Shown: positions 1 to 8,925, counted from the stretch's first letter. The stretch is 64,000 nt of DNA from DATARH01 sp036489765 (GCA_036489765.1 DASXFE010000122.1:34967-98966); one strand, 5' to 3'. Numbers and translations: made by a program. The notes: generated by a model not told the origin, from the letters alone.

Positions 1-145
1 CGCCCTGACCGCCGATCGGCTGCCGCCGGCGGTAATAGCCGTGCTCGGGATCGTGCAGGGCCATCGCCATATAGGCGGCGACCGAGATCGGCCCTTCCGC
101 CCGGATGCGGCGGGCGATCCGTGCGGACAGCCTGCTCGCGCTCAC
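1..145 (-). CDS. MidA/NDUFAF7-family SAM-dependent methyltransferase, N-terminal fragment
   Basis: Only the first 48 codons are inside the window; the gene runs off the left edge. The translation starts from a GTG at 143-145 and contains AEGPISVAAYMAMALHDPEHGYY, which I recognise as the N-terminus of the DUF185/MidA family. These are class I methyltransferases; the mitochondrial member NDUFAF7 methylates an arginine of a complex I subunit during assembly. The GTG overlaps the lgt stop as GTGA, so the two genes are very probably translationally coupled. The order lgt then midA-like is common in alphaproteobacteria. The SAM-binding residues lie outside the window, so activity cannot be judged. 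Confidence 0.85.
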   Translation of the reverse strand, partial: MSASRLSARIARRIRAEGPISVAAYMAMALHDPEHGYYRRRQPIGGQG

Positions 146-1086
146 CCGGCCGTGCCGAGCGCCGGCGACCGGCATGACCACCAGACGATCGCGAGCCCGG
201 CGACCAGCACCGGGATCGACAAAAGCTGGCCCATCGTCGTCCCGAGAAACAGAAAGCCGAGCTGCACATCGGGCTGGCGGAACAATTCGCCCGACATGCG
301 CGCGGCGGCATAGCCGCAGAGGAACAGCCCGGTCAGCATGCCGGGCCGCGTGCGCGCGCGCATCCGCTCGGCGAAGAACAGGAGGAGGAACAAGAGGATG
401 CCCTCGCACGCCGCCTCGTAAAGCTGGCTCGGGTGCCGTGGGGTCAGGATGTGGTCGACGACGACCCTGACCGTCGGGTCGCCGCGATAGGCGTTGATGA
501 TCGCCTCGACCGAGTTGAGTTGCGGTTCGATCTTGGTTACCGCCTCGACCGCCGCCGCCGCCTTGGTCGGGTCGGCCATGAGCTCCGACGGGAATTTCAT
601 CGCCCAGGCGACGTCGGTCGCCCGGCCATAGAGCTCGCCGTTGATGAAATTGGCGATGCGGCCAAAGAACAGGCCGATCGGGATCGCCGCGGTGATGATG
701 TCGGAAAAGGCGAACAGCGGCAGTTTGCGGGCGCGGGTGAACAACAGGATCGCCGTCGTCACGCCGAGCGCGCCGCCGTGGAACGACATCCCGCCGTGCC
801 ACAGTTCGAGCGCCTCGAACGGGTGATCGACGTAGTAGGGCAGGTTGTAGAACACCAGGTAGCCGATTCGCCCGCCGAGCACGACGCCGAGTGTCGCCCA
901 GACGAGGAAATCGTCGACATCCTTGCGCCCGACAAGCCACGGCCGCCGCTCGGCGAGATAAAGGCAATAACGCCAGCCGATCAGGATTCCGACGATATAC
1001 GACAGCGCGTACCAGCGGATCGCGAACGGCCCGAGCTGCAGCGCGATCGGGTTGAACGCCGGAAACGGGATCACGAAAAGCGGCAT
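142..1086 (-). CDS. lgt: Prolipoprotein diacylglyceryl transferase
   Basis: This inner-membrane enzyme moves diacylglycerol from phosphatidylglycerol to the lipobox cysteine of prolipoproteins, the first step of lipoprotein maturation. The 314-residue product has several hydrophobic segments, the HGGMSFHGG motif and the signature GRIANFINGELYGR. His103 and Arg143 fall at the same numbers as the essential residues of the E. coli enzyme. RHPSQLYEA is near residue 220. It is slightly longer than usual because of an insertion of about 30 residues rich in Ala, Val and Glu just before that motif, probably in a periplasmic loop. Several lipoproteins in this window (near 1.4, 8.8 and 21 kb) would be its substrates. 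Confidence 0.96.
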   Translation of the reverse strand: MPLFVIPFPAFNPIALQLGPFAIRWYALSYIVGILIGWRYCLYLAERRPWLVGRKDVDDFLVWATLGVVLGGRIGYLVFYNLPYYVDHPFEALELWHGGMSFHGGALGVTTAILLFTRARKLPLFAFSDIITAAIPIGLFFGRIANFINGELYGRATDVAWAMKFPSELMADPTKAAAAVEAVTKIEPQLNSVEAIINAYRGDPTVRVVVDHILTPRHPSQLYEAACEGILLFLLLFFAERMRARTRPGMLTGLFLCGYAAARMSGELFRQPDVQLGFLFLGTTMGQLLSIPVLVAGLAIVWWSCRSPALGTAG

Positions 1087-1166
1087 CGGCGGTGGTTATA
1101 GGCGCAGCGGCGGCCGCGTCCAAGCCGGGGCCCGCGGCGCGATCGTCGCAGGCGAAGCGATCCGGC

Positions 1167-1547
1167 TCAGCCCTGGTTTCCGGAACGCGGCGGCGGGGCC
1201 ATCGCGTCAAGCGGCGGCGGATGCGAACCCGGCGCCCAGGCGTCGTAGAAACCGGGGATCACCGCGGCGGTCGGCGGCGCGATCGGCGCGTAATAGACCG
1301 CCTGCTGCGCGCTCAGGAGGCCGGCGAGCGTGCCCAAGGCCGCCCCGGTCGCCGCACCCATCGGTGCACCGATCCCCGGGTTGATCGCAAACGCCGCGCC
1401 GAGCGCGGAGCCCAGCGCCGCGCCCCACACGGCGCCGCCCACCATCCTTTGCGCGGCGTCGTTCGGATCGGGGCCGGGATATTCGGCGCAGGCCGAGAGG
1501 CAGACGAGCATTCCCAAGGCCAGTGCGCCCGTACGCGCGCGCCGCAT
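1167..1547 (-). CDS. Glycine-zipper lipoprotein
   Basis: The protein is about 126 residues when started at the ATG at 1545-1547, giving the signal peptide MRRARTGALALGMLVCLSAC with lipobox LSAC (modified Cys20). Upstream in-frame starts exist but would put a long polar stretch before the signal, so I reject them. The middle is rich in Gly and Ala (AVWGAALGSALGAAF, GAATGAALGTLAGLL), a glycine-zipper pattern found in envelope proteins such as the SlyB/OmpA-linker class. The C-terminus is rich in Pro and Tyr. No enzymatic motif is visible. It stands alone between lgt and the nitrile hydratase operon. The lipoprotein call is firm; the role is unknown. Confidence 0.7.
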   Translation of the reverse strand: MRRARTGALALGMLVCLSACAEYPGPDPNDAAQRMVGGAVWGAALGSALGAAFAINPGIGAPMGAATGAALGTLAGLLSAQQAVYYAPIAPPTAAVIPGFYDAWAPGSHPPPLDAMAPPPRSGNQG

Positions 1548-1668
1548 CGGCGACCCCCTCACGCTTCGAAGACGAACCATATTGGCACAGAAGTAACCCG
1601 GCGGCGAAGAGGATACCAGCGCGTGCAATCATCTTCTCCCTCTCCGCCCAATGGGCGGGGAGGGCTTG

Positions 1669-2010
1669 TCAGGGCCCGAAATCTTCGGGCTTGAGCTCGA
1701 TCGGGATGCCGTGCGGGGTGCGGTCGGCGGCGCGGTCCCAGGCGTCGCGGGTGCGGGCTAGGGTGTCGGCGTCGGTGACGCCCTTCGCCGCGACAAGTTG
1801 CTCAAGCGCCGCGAGCCAGTGCCGGTAATAGGTCTCGCCGGTATCGGGATCGCCCGCCGCTTGCGCCTTCCCGATCTCGTCGGCGATCGTGGCGGTCCAT
1901 TCCGGCCAGGTGAAGAGGCCGCGCTCGTAGAGCGTCATCGTCAGCGCGAAGGCCTCGGCCTCCCACGGCTCGCGGAACTGCGGCCGCTCTTCTGAGGGAA
2001 AATCGCTCAT
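1669..2010 (-). CDS. Nitrile hydratase accessory/activator protein
   Basis: This small protein of 113 residues resembles the P14K-type activators of cobalt nitrile hydratases and the N-terminal half of the beta subunit fold. Such proteins bind the alpha subunit and help load cobalt with oxidation of the cysteine ligands (established for Rhodococcus and Pseudomonas enzymes). Features are FREPWEAEAFALTMTLYERG, WPEWTATIADEI and YYRHWLAALEQL, the usual family landmarks. The ATG at 2008-2010 overlaps the beta-subunit stop as ATGA. A longer upstream reading frame is only a shadow of the beta gene. It is the third gene of the alpha-beta-activator operon, the order typical of cobalt-type enzymes. Confidence 0.9.
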   Translation of the reverse strand: MSDFPSEERPQFREPWEAEAFALTMTLYERGLFTWPEWTATIADEIGKAQAAGDPDTGETYYRHWLAALEQLVAAKGVTDADTLARTRDAWDRAADRTPHGIPIELKPEDFGP

Positions 2011-2669
2011 ATCGCTTCGAGATACGGCTCGAACGCGTCGATCGACACGGTCAGCCCCGGCTCGGCCGCATCGCCCCACAGCTCGCTTCCCGCGAAGACG
2101 ACCGTGTACAGCCATTCGGGCTCTTCGTTGGCCACGTCGAGCGCGGCGGTGTCAGGATAGACTTGGCAGCCGCGGATCGCCTCGATCGTGCAGGTCTTGC
2201 CGCGGGCATAGCGAGGCAGCCGAGTATGCGTCGTGGGGTTGAGGAGCCGCGCGCGCACGGTATCGCCGACCTTGAACCTGGCAGGCGCCTGGCTCGGCCG
2301 CTCGAAATTGCCGCGGATCGGCGGGTTCTGCCCGTCGCTGAGCTTGAGTGTGCGGTTGAGCGCGACGCCACGCCGCAGCGAATGCCCGGCGGCGATCTCG
2401 TCCTCGGAAACGAGTCCGAACTTCAACAGCCGCTGCTCGAGGCCGAGGAACCAGCGCCGGTAATACGACGAACGCAGGTATTCGACCGGCGGCAGGGTTT
2501 CGAGCGAGGCGCGCCCGCCGTCGATCGTCCACAGCCCGGTCGCGCCCATCGCCCGCTGCATCGCATGCACGCGACCTTCCCATTCGGCGTGGAAGGTCGG
2601 CTCGTTCTCTTCCGGCTGCACCGGACCGAAGCCGTGCATCCCGCCCATGTCGTGGACCGTGTTGCTCAT
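2007..2669 (-). CDS. nthB: Nitrile hydratase beta subunit
   Basis: This is the structural subunit of the cytoplasmic enzyme that hydrates nitriles to amides. The 220-residue length matches the family. It begins with the near-invariant NTVHDMGGMHGFGPV, continues with FHAEWEGRVHAMQRAM and SSYYRRWFLGLEQ, and ends with the SH3-like barrel containing KVGDTVRARLLNPTTHTRLP, YARGKTCTIEAIRG and AEPGLTVSIDAFEPYLE. The gene follows alpha by 10 bases and overlaps the activator by 4 bases, so the three form one transcription unit on the minus strand. No regulator gene is adjacent. Confidence 0.96.
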   Translation of the reverse strand: MSNTVHDMGGMHGFGPVQPEENEPTFHAEWEGRVHAMQRAMGATGLWTIDGGRASLETLPPVEYLRSSYYRRWFLGLEQRLLKFGLVSEDEIAAGHSLRRGVALNRTLKLSDGQNPPIRGNFERPSQAPARFKVGDTVRARLLNPTTHTRLPRYARGKTCTIEAIRGCQVYPDTAALDVANEEPEWLYTVVFAGSELWGDAAEPGLTVSIDAFEPYLEAI

Positions 2670-2679
2670 GCCCGAATCC

Positions 2680-3294
2680 CTATGCTGGGCTCTTTGCGAG
2701 GCCGGTGCCGACCATGCTGTCGCGGGTGACGAGCTCGGCGAGCTCCTCCTCGCTTAGACCCTCGGTGCCCGCGGGCCGCATCGGCACGACGAGGAACCGC
2801 GTCTCCGCCGTCGAATCCCACACCCGGATTTTGGTCTCGGCCGGTAACGTCACGCCGAAATCGGCGAGTACGCTGCGCGGGTCGATCACCGCGCGCGAGC
2901 GGAACGGCGCCGATTTGTACCAGACCGGCGGCAGCCCCAGGACCTCCCACGGATAGCAGGAGCACAGGGTGCAGACGACGAGGTTGTGCTGCTCGGGCGT
3001 ATTCTCGATCGCGATCAGATGACTACCCACCGGACTAAGATGACCGAGCGAATTCACCGCCTCGCTCCCGTCGCCGAGCAGCCGCGCCTTGAAGGCCGGG
3101 TCGACCCAGGCGCGGGCAACGATCCTGGCCCCGTTGTGCGGTCCGACCTCGGTCTCGTAGGTCTCGACGATGCGGTCGAGCGCCGCCGGGTCGACATAGC
3201 CCTTTTCGGACAGGATCGTTTCGAGTGCACGCACCCTGAGCTGCATCTCCGACAGCTCCGAGCCGTGCTGATGATCGTCGTGGGAATGAGCCAT
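2680..3294 (-). CDS. nthA: Nitrile hydratase alpha subunit, cobalt type
   Basis: This is the catalytic, metal-binding subunit (204 residues). The metal claw is VCTLCSC with Cys108, Cys111 and Cys113. Thr between the first two cysteines marks the cobalt class, whereas iron enzymes have Ser. The middle and last cysteines are normally oxidised to sulfenate and sulfinate. WYKSAPFRSRAVIDPRSVL follows, as expected. The start is the ATG at 3292-3294, preceded by GAGGTGAC; it gives a His/Asp-rich N-terminus (AHSHDDHQHGSE) typical of cobalt enzymes. A longer frame adds 20 unlikely residues. No cobalt transporter gene lies next to it. Confidence 0.96.
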   Translation of the reverse strand: MAHSHDDHQHGSELSEMQLRVRALETILSEKGYVDPAALDRIVETYETEVGPHNGARIVARAWVDPAFKARLLGDGSEAVNSLGHLSPVGSHLIAIENTPEQHNLVVCTLCSCYPWEVLGLPPVWYKSAPFRSRAVIDPRSVLADFGVTLPAETKIRVWDSTAETRFLVVPMRPAGTEGLSEEELAELVTRDSMVGTGLAKSPA

Positions 3295-3529
3295 TGTCAC
3301 CTCGCTAAACCCGCAGCAAGGCTCGCATACCAAGGGAAGAAGCGCAATTTCCACTAGGGAAACCCGCTATCCATCAATAGTCTTCAATATCTGGTGGATA
3401 TCGGCTGCATATTGCCCAGTAAGCTGGTACAATTCCCGATGATTGCAGAGCCGGCGCGCGTGCGGCTCGCCTTTGGCGGTTGGGAGTGGGGACTCCAAGC
3501 CGGGACAAGGGCCGCGATCGGGGGGATTG

Positions 3530-6500
3530 ATGCGCGGTTTGGGAACAGGCAGCGGCGCCCGCGCCGTGCGGCTTGCGGGAATCGGTATTTTTGTCACGGC
3601 GGCTTGGCTCGGCGTGACACTCGCGACCCGTCCGGCGTCGGCGCAAACGCAGATCTACAATGTCCCAACCGGCACGACCCAAACCGTTTCGGGCTCGATC
3701 ACCGACGGCGCCTCGCAGACCTCGATCATCAAGAACCAGGGCGGCACGCTCGTCTTTTCCGTTGCCAACACTTATACCGGCGCAACGGCGGTCAACGGCG
3801 GCACGCTGGCGCTTGGCAATACCGCCGGCGTGGCCGACAGCAGCGACGTTTCGCTGACGACCGCCGGCAGCTCGCTCGACATCTCGAATGCCGGCGGGGC
3901 CACGACGGTGCTGTCGCTCTCGGGCACCGCGGGCACGTTCCTCACCCTCGGTGCGAATCAGCTTGTCATCGGTCCGAACGGGGGAGCGAGCGTGGCCTCG
4001 TTCAACGGAGTCATCACCGGCACCGGCGGTGTCACGAATCAGGAGGCGGGAGTCCTGACGCTCGGCGGCGCCAACACCTTCAGCGGCACGCTGGCGATCA
4101 ATGCCGGCTCGGTCGGGCTCGGCGCGGCCGGGTCAGTCTCGTCGGCGAACGTCAATCTCGCGGCGGCCGGGACGACCTTCGACGTATCCGCTGCCGGCAA
4201 TCCGGTGATCCAGGACCTCTCCGGCGTTGCCGGCAGCACGGTCGCGCTCGGCGGCAACACGCTGACCTTCGGCACCGGTGATTCGACGATTTTCGGCGGC
4301 ACCATCGCCGGCACCGGCGGTCTCTTCAAAGCGGGCAGCGGCACGACCACGCTTACCGGTGCCAACACGTTCAGCGGCGGCGTCTCCATCGATCAGGGCA
4401 CGCTGGCGCTCGGCGCCGGCGGGTCGATGGTGTCGGCGACGAGCGTCTTCGTGAGCGGCGGATCGGCCGGGTTCAGCATCGCCAATGCCGGCAACCAGAG
4501 CATCCAGAACCTGACCGCGATCGGCGGCGGCGTGGTGTCCCTCGGCGCCAACACGCTGACGATCGACAACACCGGGGGCAGCAACAATTCCTTTGCCGGT
4601 ATGATCTCGGGCGCGGGTGGGATCGTCGTCACCGGCAACGGCACGCTGACGATCGCCGGCGCGAGCAACTATACCGGCTCGACCGTCGTCAACGGCGGCA
4701 CGCTCGCGCTCGCCACCAACGGCTCGATCGCGGCGAGCAGCGGGGTCGATCTCGCGACCGTCGGAACTGCGCTCGATATCTCGGGCGGCACCAGCCAGAC
4801 GATCCAGGCCCTGTCCGGCGTCGCCGGCACGACGGTCAACCTCGGCGCGTTCACCTTGACCGTCGGCAACGGCAGCTCGACGACCTATGCCGGCACGATC
4901 ACAGGCACGGCGCCGCTAAGCGGGTTGACTAAGCAGGGTACGGGCACGCTGACCTTGACCGGGGTCGAAACCTATAGCGGCCCGACAAAGGTCAACACCG
5001 GCACCCTCGCCCTCGGTACCGGCGGGTCGCTGGCGGCGTCGAGCGGCGTCACCCTCACGGCCTCGGGCGCGACCTTCGACATTTCCAATGGCGGCGGCGG
5101 CAAGACGATCCAGGATTTGAACGGCCTCGCCGGCAGCGTCGTGACCCTCGGCGCCAACACGCTGACCCTCGGCACCGCGCGCTCCGCGACCTTTGCCGGC
5201 AACATCTCCGGCACCGGCGGCCTCGCCAAGCAGGGTACCGGCACCCTGACCCTGTCGGGCATCAACAGCTACACCGGCGCCACGACGATCAGCGCCGGCA
5301 CGCTCAGCGGCACGACCTCAAGCGTGCAGGGCAACATCCTCGACGACGCGGCGCTCGTCTTCAACCAATCGACCGCGGGGAACTATGCGGGCAGCCTTTC
5401 CGGCGGCGGCACCGTGTCGTTCCAGGGCGCGGGCACCGTGACGTTGACGGGCGACAGCGCCGGTTTCAGCGGCACCACCAGCGTGTCGAGCGGCGACCTC
5501 GCGGTCGGCTCGTCCACATCGACCGGCGCCGAGCTCGGCGGCAATGTCGCGGTGACGAGCGGCGGCACGGTCAGCGGCCACGGCACGATCGGCGGCGACC
5601 TCACGAATACCAGCGGCACCGTCGCGCCCGGCGGGTCGGTCGGCACGCTGAGCGTCGCCGGCAATTACACGCAGGGTTCGAGCGGCACGCTCGCCGTGCA
5701 GCTCACCCCGGCTGGCGCGTCAAAGCTCGCGGTCAGCGGCACGGTCAGCCTGCAGGGCTCGCTCGACGTCCTTTCCGGGCCCAACGGCTACGTGCCGTTC
5801 AGCCAGTACACGGTCCTGACTGCCGGCGGCGGCATTACCGGCACGTTCCAGAGCGTCACCGGCACCTTCCCGGTGATTCCGTTCAGCATCGTCTACCAGC
5901 CCAACGACATCTATCTGCAGCTCAGCGGCTTTACCGGGCTCACTCCCAACGAGCAGGCGGTCGCCGGCGTCCTCAACAGCCACATCGCCACGGCAACCGG
6001 CGATTTCCTCAACATGCTGAACCTCGCGGTGGTGCTCCCGTCGAGCGAAATGCCGCATACGCTCCAGTCGCTCGGCGGCCAGATCTACGGCAATCTCGCC
6101 GATGTCGCGCTGCAGGATCGGCGTCTCTTCCTCGAGGCGTTGACCGACCGGACGGAACTTCTCGGCGGCGCTTGGCCGGCCGGCGGCGGCTCCGGCGGGA
6201 TACAGGGCGCCTGGGGCCGGAGCGACACCGCGCTGAAATTCGCCCAGCTCGGCACGGCATTGAGCGCGCACGACCAGCAGATCATGTCCGACGTCAACTC
6301 CTATGTCTCGCCGCCGTCGGGGCCGGGGTCGATCGGCGGGCTTTGGGCCAAGGGCTTCGGCCAGTTCGGCACCCTCGACGGCAACTCCGGGGCGCTCGGC
6401 TCGTCCTATTCGACCGGCGGCGGCATGATCGGCGCCGACGTTATCTCGAAGCCGAATGGTGTCCTCGGCGTCGCGGTCAGCGGCGGGCAAAGCAGCGTCT

Positions 6501-7180
6501 CGCTCCACAGCAATCCGGAAACCGGCACGATCTCGTTCTTCCAGGGCGGCATCTACGGCGCCAAGCTGTTCGACAATGGCCTCGTACTCGACGGCACGGC
6601 GATCTACGCGCACGACATCTATGATGTGAGCCGCGGCATCGTGCTGCCCGGCGTCAGCCGCAGCGCGTCGTCGTCGCATGGCGGCGATGACGAGGTCGCC
6701 GAACTCGGGGTCGGCCGTACCTTCTTCTACAACGACTTCAGGGTGCTCCCGCGCGCCGAGTTCTCGTACTACCACATCGGCCAGTCGAACTTTTCCGAGA
6801 CCGGCGCCAACAGCCTCGACCTCGCGGTGACGCCGGGCGACCTCAACGCATTCTACAGCCGCGTCGGCGTGACGCTGGTCAAGCCGCTTCTGCTCGGCGC
6901 CACCGCGCTCGTGCCCGAGCTGCGGGTGGCCTGGCTGCACAATTTCTTCGACGATAACGGCCAGTACAATGCGGCCTTCGCCGGTGCGCCCGGGGCGAGC
7001 TTCACCCAGCTTGGCGCACCGATGGGCCGCGACGCCGCGGATGTCGGTGCCGGGGTCAGCTTCGGCATCGCCCGCACATCGTTCGGCGGCGAGCTGTCCG
7101 GCTTTGTGCAATACGAAGCCTGGCTCGCGGCGCACGAAGTGGCCAGCGAAGTGGCCGCCGGGGTGCGGATGAACTGGTGA
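3530..7180 (+). CDS. Autotransporter with beta-strand-repeat passenger
   Basis: This is a large type V secretion protein of about 1216 residues. The ATG at 3530 follows GGGGGA and gives a 38-residue signal peptide ending RPASA. The passenger (about residues 40-800) is built of repeated Gly/Thr/Ser-rich units containing forms of GTGTLTLTGxNTYSG and GTLALGxxGS, the autotransporter-associated beta-strand repeat, which folds as a right-handed beta helix. The C-terminal translocator barrel runs from about residue 936 (GGLWAKGFGQFGTLDG) to the end. The final residue is Trp (RMNW), an acceptable aromatic terminus. No protease or lipase catalytic motif was seen in the passenger, so adhesion or surface coating is an inference. 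It lies alone on the plus strand, downstream of an AT-richer 235-base gap. Confidence 0.93.
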   Translation: MRGLGTGSGARAVRLAGIGIFVTAAWLGVTLATRPASAQTQIYNVPTGTTQTVSGSITDGASQTSIIKNQGGTLVFSVANTYTGATAVNGGTLALGNTAGVADSSDVSLTTAGSSLDISNAGGATTVLSLSGTAGTFLTLGANQLVIGPNGGASVASFNGVITGTGGVTNQEAGVLTLGGANTFSGTLAINAGSVGLGAAGSVSSANVNLAAAGTTFDVSAAGNPVIQDLSGVAGSTVALGGNTLTFGTGDSTIFGGTIAGTGGLFKAGSGTTTLTGANTFSGGVSIDQGTLALGAGGSMVSATSVFVSGGSAGFSIANAGNQSIQNLTAIGGGVVSLGANTLTIDNTGGSNNSFAGMISGAGGIVVTGNGTLTIAGASNYTGSTVVNGGTLALATNGSIAASSGVDLATVGTALDISGGTSQTIQALSGVAGTTVNLGAFTLTVGNGSSTTYAGTITGTAPLSGLTKQGTGTLTLTGVETYSGPTKVNTGTLALGTGGSLAASSGVTLTASGATFDISNGGGGKTIQDLNGLAGSVVTLGANTLTLGTARSATFAGNISGTGGLAKQGTGTLTLSGINSYTGATTISAGTLSGTTSSVQGNILDDAALVFNQSTAGNYAGSLSGGGTVSFQGAGTVTLTGDSAGFSGTTSVSSGDLAVGSSTSTGAELGGNVAVTSGGTVSGHGTIGGDLTNTSGTVAPGGSVGTLSVAGNYTQGSSGTLAVQLTPAGASKLAVSGTVSLQGSLDVLSGPNGYVPFSQYTVLTAGGGITGTFQSVTGTFPVIPFSIVYQPNDIYLQLSGFTGLTPNEQAVAGVLNSHIATATGDFLNMLNLAVVLPSSEMPHTLQSLGGQIYGNLADVALQDRRLFLEALTDRTELLGGAWPAGGGSGGIQGAWGRSDTALKFAQLGTALSAHDQQIMSDVNSYVSPPSGPGSIGGLWAKGFGQFGTLDGNSGALGSSYSTGGGMIGADVISKPNGVLGVAVSGGQSSVSLHSNPETGTISFFQGGIYGAKLFDNGLVLDGTAIYAHDIYDVSRGIVLPGVSRSASSSHGGDDEVAELGVGRTFFYNDFRVLPRAEFSYYHIGQSNFSETGANSLDLAVTPGDLNAFYSRVGVTLVKPLLLGATALVPELRVAWLHNFFDDNGQYNAAFAGAPGASFTQLGAPMGRDAADVGAGVSFGIARTSFGGELSGFVQYEAWLAAHEVASEVAAGVRMNW

Positions 7181-7212
7181 GCCCGGCTGAGTTCTGAGTT
7201 CCGGTCCGGCGA

Positions 7213-7287
7213 TGGTGGGCGCGACTGGGATTGAACCAGTGACCCCTACGATGTCAACGTAGTGCTCTCCCGCTGAGCTACGCGCCC
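7213..7287 (-). tRNA. tRNA-Val (anticodon GAC)
   Basis: The minus strand reads as a full cloverleaf: acceptor GGGCGCG/CGCGCCC, D arm GCTC..GAGC, anticodon stem CTACG/CGTAG with loop TTGACAT (anticodon GAC), T arm with TTCAATC loop, discriminator A and an encoded CCA at 7213-7215. The length is 75 bases with CCA. The 3' end faces the autotransporter gene, 32 bases away. No integrase gene or duplicated tRNA 3' end was found nearby, so it is not an evident island attachment site. Confidence 0.97.
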
Positions 7288-7354
7288 ATCTCCGATCCGC
7301 AACGGGCGATGGGTGTAGCCGAATAGCCCCTTTCGGGCAAGCGAAGGCAGCACG

Positions 7355-8306
7355 ATGCCGCATTTAAGTGAAGATGGCGACGGCCCGGAAATGACCATCC
7401 TTCACGACGCGATGGTGCCGGCGTGCGACGGCGTCGGCCTGGCGACCGACATTTATCTTCCGCCCGGCAGCGGGCCGTTTCCGGTGATCCTCGGCCCGTG
7501 GACGCATGGCGACCGGTCGCTTAGCCATGCCGGCGGCGTTGATTTCGGCCGAATGGCGGCGATCGACGGTGATCTTGCCGACGATTTCTTCGAGGTGCGC
7601 CGGCGTTGGTTCGACCATTGGCTAAGGGGCGTCGCCAACGGCGTCGACGCAGAGCCGGCGGTGCGGGTCTTTGTCATGGGGGCGGGTCCGGCCGGCGCAA
7701 TCGGAAGCCGCCGCCAAGCCGCTGTTCGCCGATCCGCACCACCCCGTACCGACCCGCGGCGGGGCGGTGTCGTCGGGCGGAGCCGGTGATGCGCGGCGGT
7801 GCCTATGACCAGGGCACCGCGGCGCGCCCCGAGGTGCTGACCTTGATGACTCCGCCGCTGACCGAGCCGCTCGAAATCGCCGGGCCGATCGAGTTGCGGC
7901 TATGGGTCGCGGCCGACGGTACCGACGCCGACATCCACGCCAAAGCTGATCGACCTCCATCCGCCGACCCCGGACGACCCGAACGGGTTTGCGATGAACC
8001 TGTGCGAGAGGGTACTGCGGCTGCGCCATCGCCATTCGCGGGAGCGTCCGACGCCGCTCGTGCCCGGCACGGTCTACGCGGTTTCGGTCGGCCTTTTCCT
8101 GGTCGGGGACCTCTTCGCGCCGGGCCATCGCCTGCGCCTCGGTATCGCCGGCAGCAACTTTTCGCGTTCGACGTCAACCCGAACCCGGGCGCCGCCGAAG
8201 GGTCGAAGACGGGGCACGGATCGCCCATACCCAGGTCTTCGCCGACCGCGCGAGACCGTCGCACCTGGTGCTCCCGGTCATTCCCCGGCGACGGGAATCG
8301 CGTTAA
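7355..8306 (+). pseudogene. Broken CocE/NonD-family hydrolase (X-Pro dipeptidyl-peptidase type)
   Basis: Pieces of one protein appear in different frames on the plus strand. The N-terminus reads TILHDAMVPACDGVGLATDI, then jumps from GPFPVI straight to LGPWTHGD. Everything between, including the nucleophile-serine region of the alpha/beta hydrolase domain, is missing. RRRWFDHWLRGVANGVDAEP continues in the same frame. The C-terminal jelly-roll part is spread over shifted frames: ARPEVLTLMTPPLTEPLEIA, then VPGTVYAVSVGLFLVGDLFA, then FDVNPNPG, then VFADRARPSHLVLPVIP up to the TAA at 8304-8306. At least four frameshifts plus the large deletion make it a certain pseudogene. Intact relatives are acyl or peptide hydrolases of about 550-650 residues. 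Confidence 0.88.
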
Positions 8307-8347
8307 AAGCAGCCTCACCGAGCCGAGACAAAAGACGGGGTAGGGGG

Positions 8348-8695
8348 ATGCGGTTGGGATGGGGCGCGGCTCTTCTGCTGGCGGTGGCGGGGATCGCGGG
8401 GGCGGCGGCCGCGGCGCCGCGCAACGAACTCAGCGAACAATTGGAGCGTATGCGGCCGGCCGAGCGTGCGGCAAAGCTGGCGCAGATCGTCGGGTTCTGG
8501 TGCGTCGGCACCCAGGCGTTTCTGATGGGGGTTGCCCAGAGCGGCGAAGAAGCCGGCAACGCGTATTGGAGCGTCGCCTGCCTCAATGGCACCAGCTACG
8601 CGATCCAGATCGACCCGCTCGGCCGCCCGGTGACGGTGCCGTGCTCGGTCCTCGCCGACACCGGAAAGGGTAAGGAGTGCTTCAAGAAGTTCTGA
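8348..8695 (+). CDS. Small exported protein of unknown function
   Basis: The product has 115 residues with a clear signal peptide (MRLGWGAALLLAVAGIAGAAAAAP, cleavage likely after AAA). The start is the ATG at 8348 behind a GGGG-rich Shine-Dalgarno (AGGGGG). The mature part has four cysteines (FWCVGTQ, VACLNG, VPCSVL, KECFKKF), which could form two disulfides in the periplasm. The middle, YWSVACLNGTSYAIQIDPLG, looks like a short beta domain. I do not recognise the family. It follows the hydrolase pseudogene by 41 bases and is not obviously part of an operon. Confidence 0.65.
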   Translation: MRLGWGAALLLAVAGIAGAAAAAPRNELSEQLERMRPAERAAKLAQIVGFWCVGTQAFLMGVAQSGEEAGNAYWSVACLNGTSYAIQIDPLGRPVTVPCSVLADTGKGKECFKKF

Positions 8696-8721
8696 TGGCG
8701 CCCGTTGTCAGTTGCTGACAG

Positions 8722-8925
8722 TCACCAGTTGCTGACCGGCTTGCGGCAGACCGAGTACCACAAGCCGAGATTTTCCGTCTTCCACTGCGGGCTCGCGCAA
8801 TCGCGCTGGAGGATCGCGTCCGACGAGGCTTGGTTTTGCGGGGTGATGACCGGCTTGTCGTCGGAGCAGCCGCCGGCCAGCATCGCCGTCGCGGCCAGCA
8901 GCCCATAGAGGAATGCCCGTCTCAC
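8722..8925 (-). CDS. Short lipoprotein of unknown function
   Basis: The protein is about 67 residues from a GTG at 8923-8925, preceded on the minus strand by AAGGGGG. It carries a lipoprotein signal, RRAFLYGLLAATAMLAGGC, with lipobox LAGGC. The remaining 45 residues contain two cysteines (QRDCASPQ and YSVCRK) and end VSNW. A longer upstream frame is possible, but it would bury the signal peptide. It is divergent from the amidohydrolase at 9017. The function is not recognisable. Confidence 0.6.
   Translation of the reverse strand: MRRAFLYGLLAATAMLAGGCSDDKPVITPQNQASSDAILQRDCASPQWKTENLGLWYSVCRKPVSNW

Noticed and set aside
3367..3597. Minus-strand frame upstream of the autotransporter ending RELYQLTGQYAADIHQILKT
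   Set aside because: The last 25 residues look protein-like, but the rest is low quality and it overlaps the autotransporter start. It is too weak to call a gene or remnant.
5720..7363. 547-codon open frame on the minus strand opposite the autotransporter barrel, running through tRNA-Val
   Set aside because: It is a shadow of the barrel domain and would pass through the tRNA gene.
7213..8306. tRNA-Val with a pseudogene beside it as a possible island attachment site
   Set aside because: No integrase gene and no repeat of the tRNA 3' end were found nearby.
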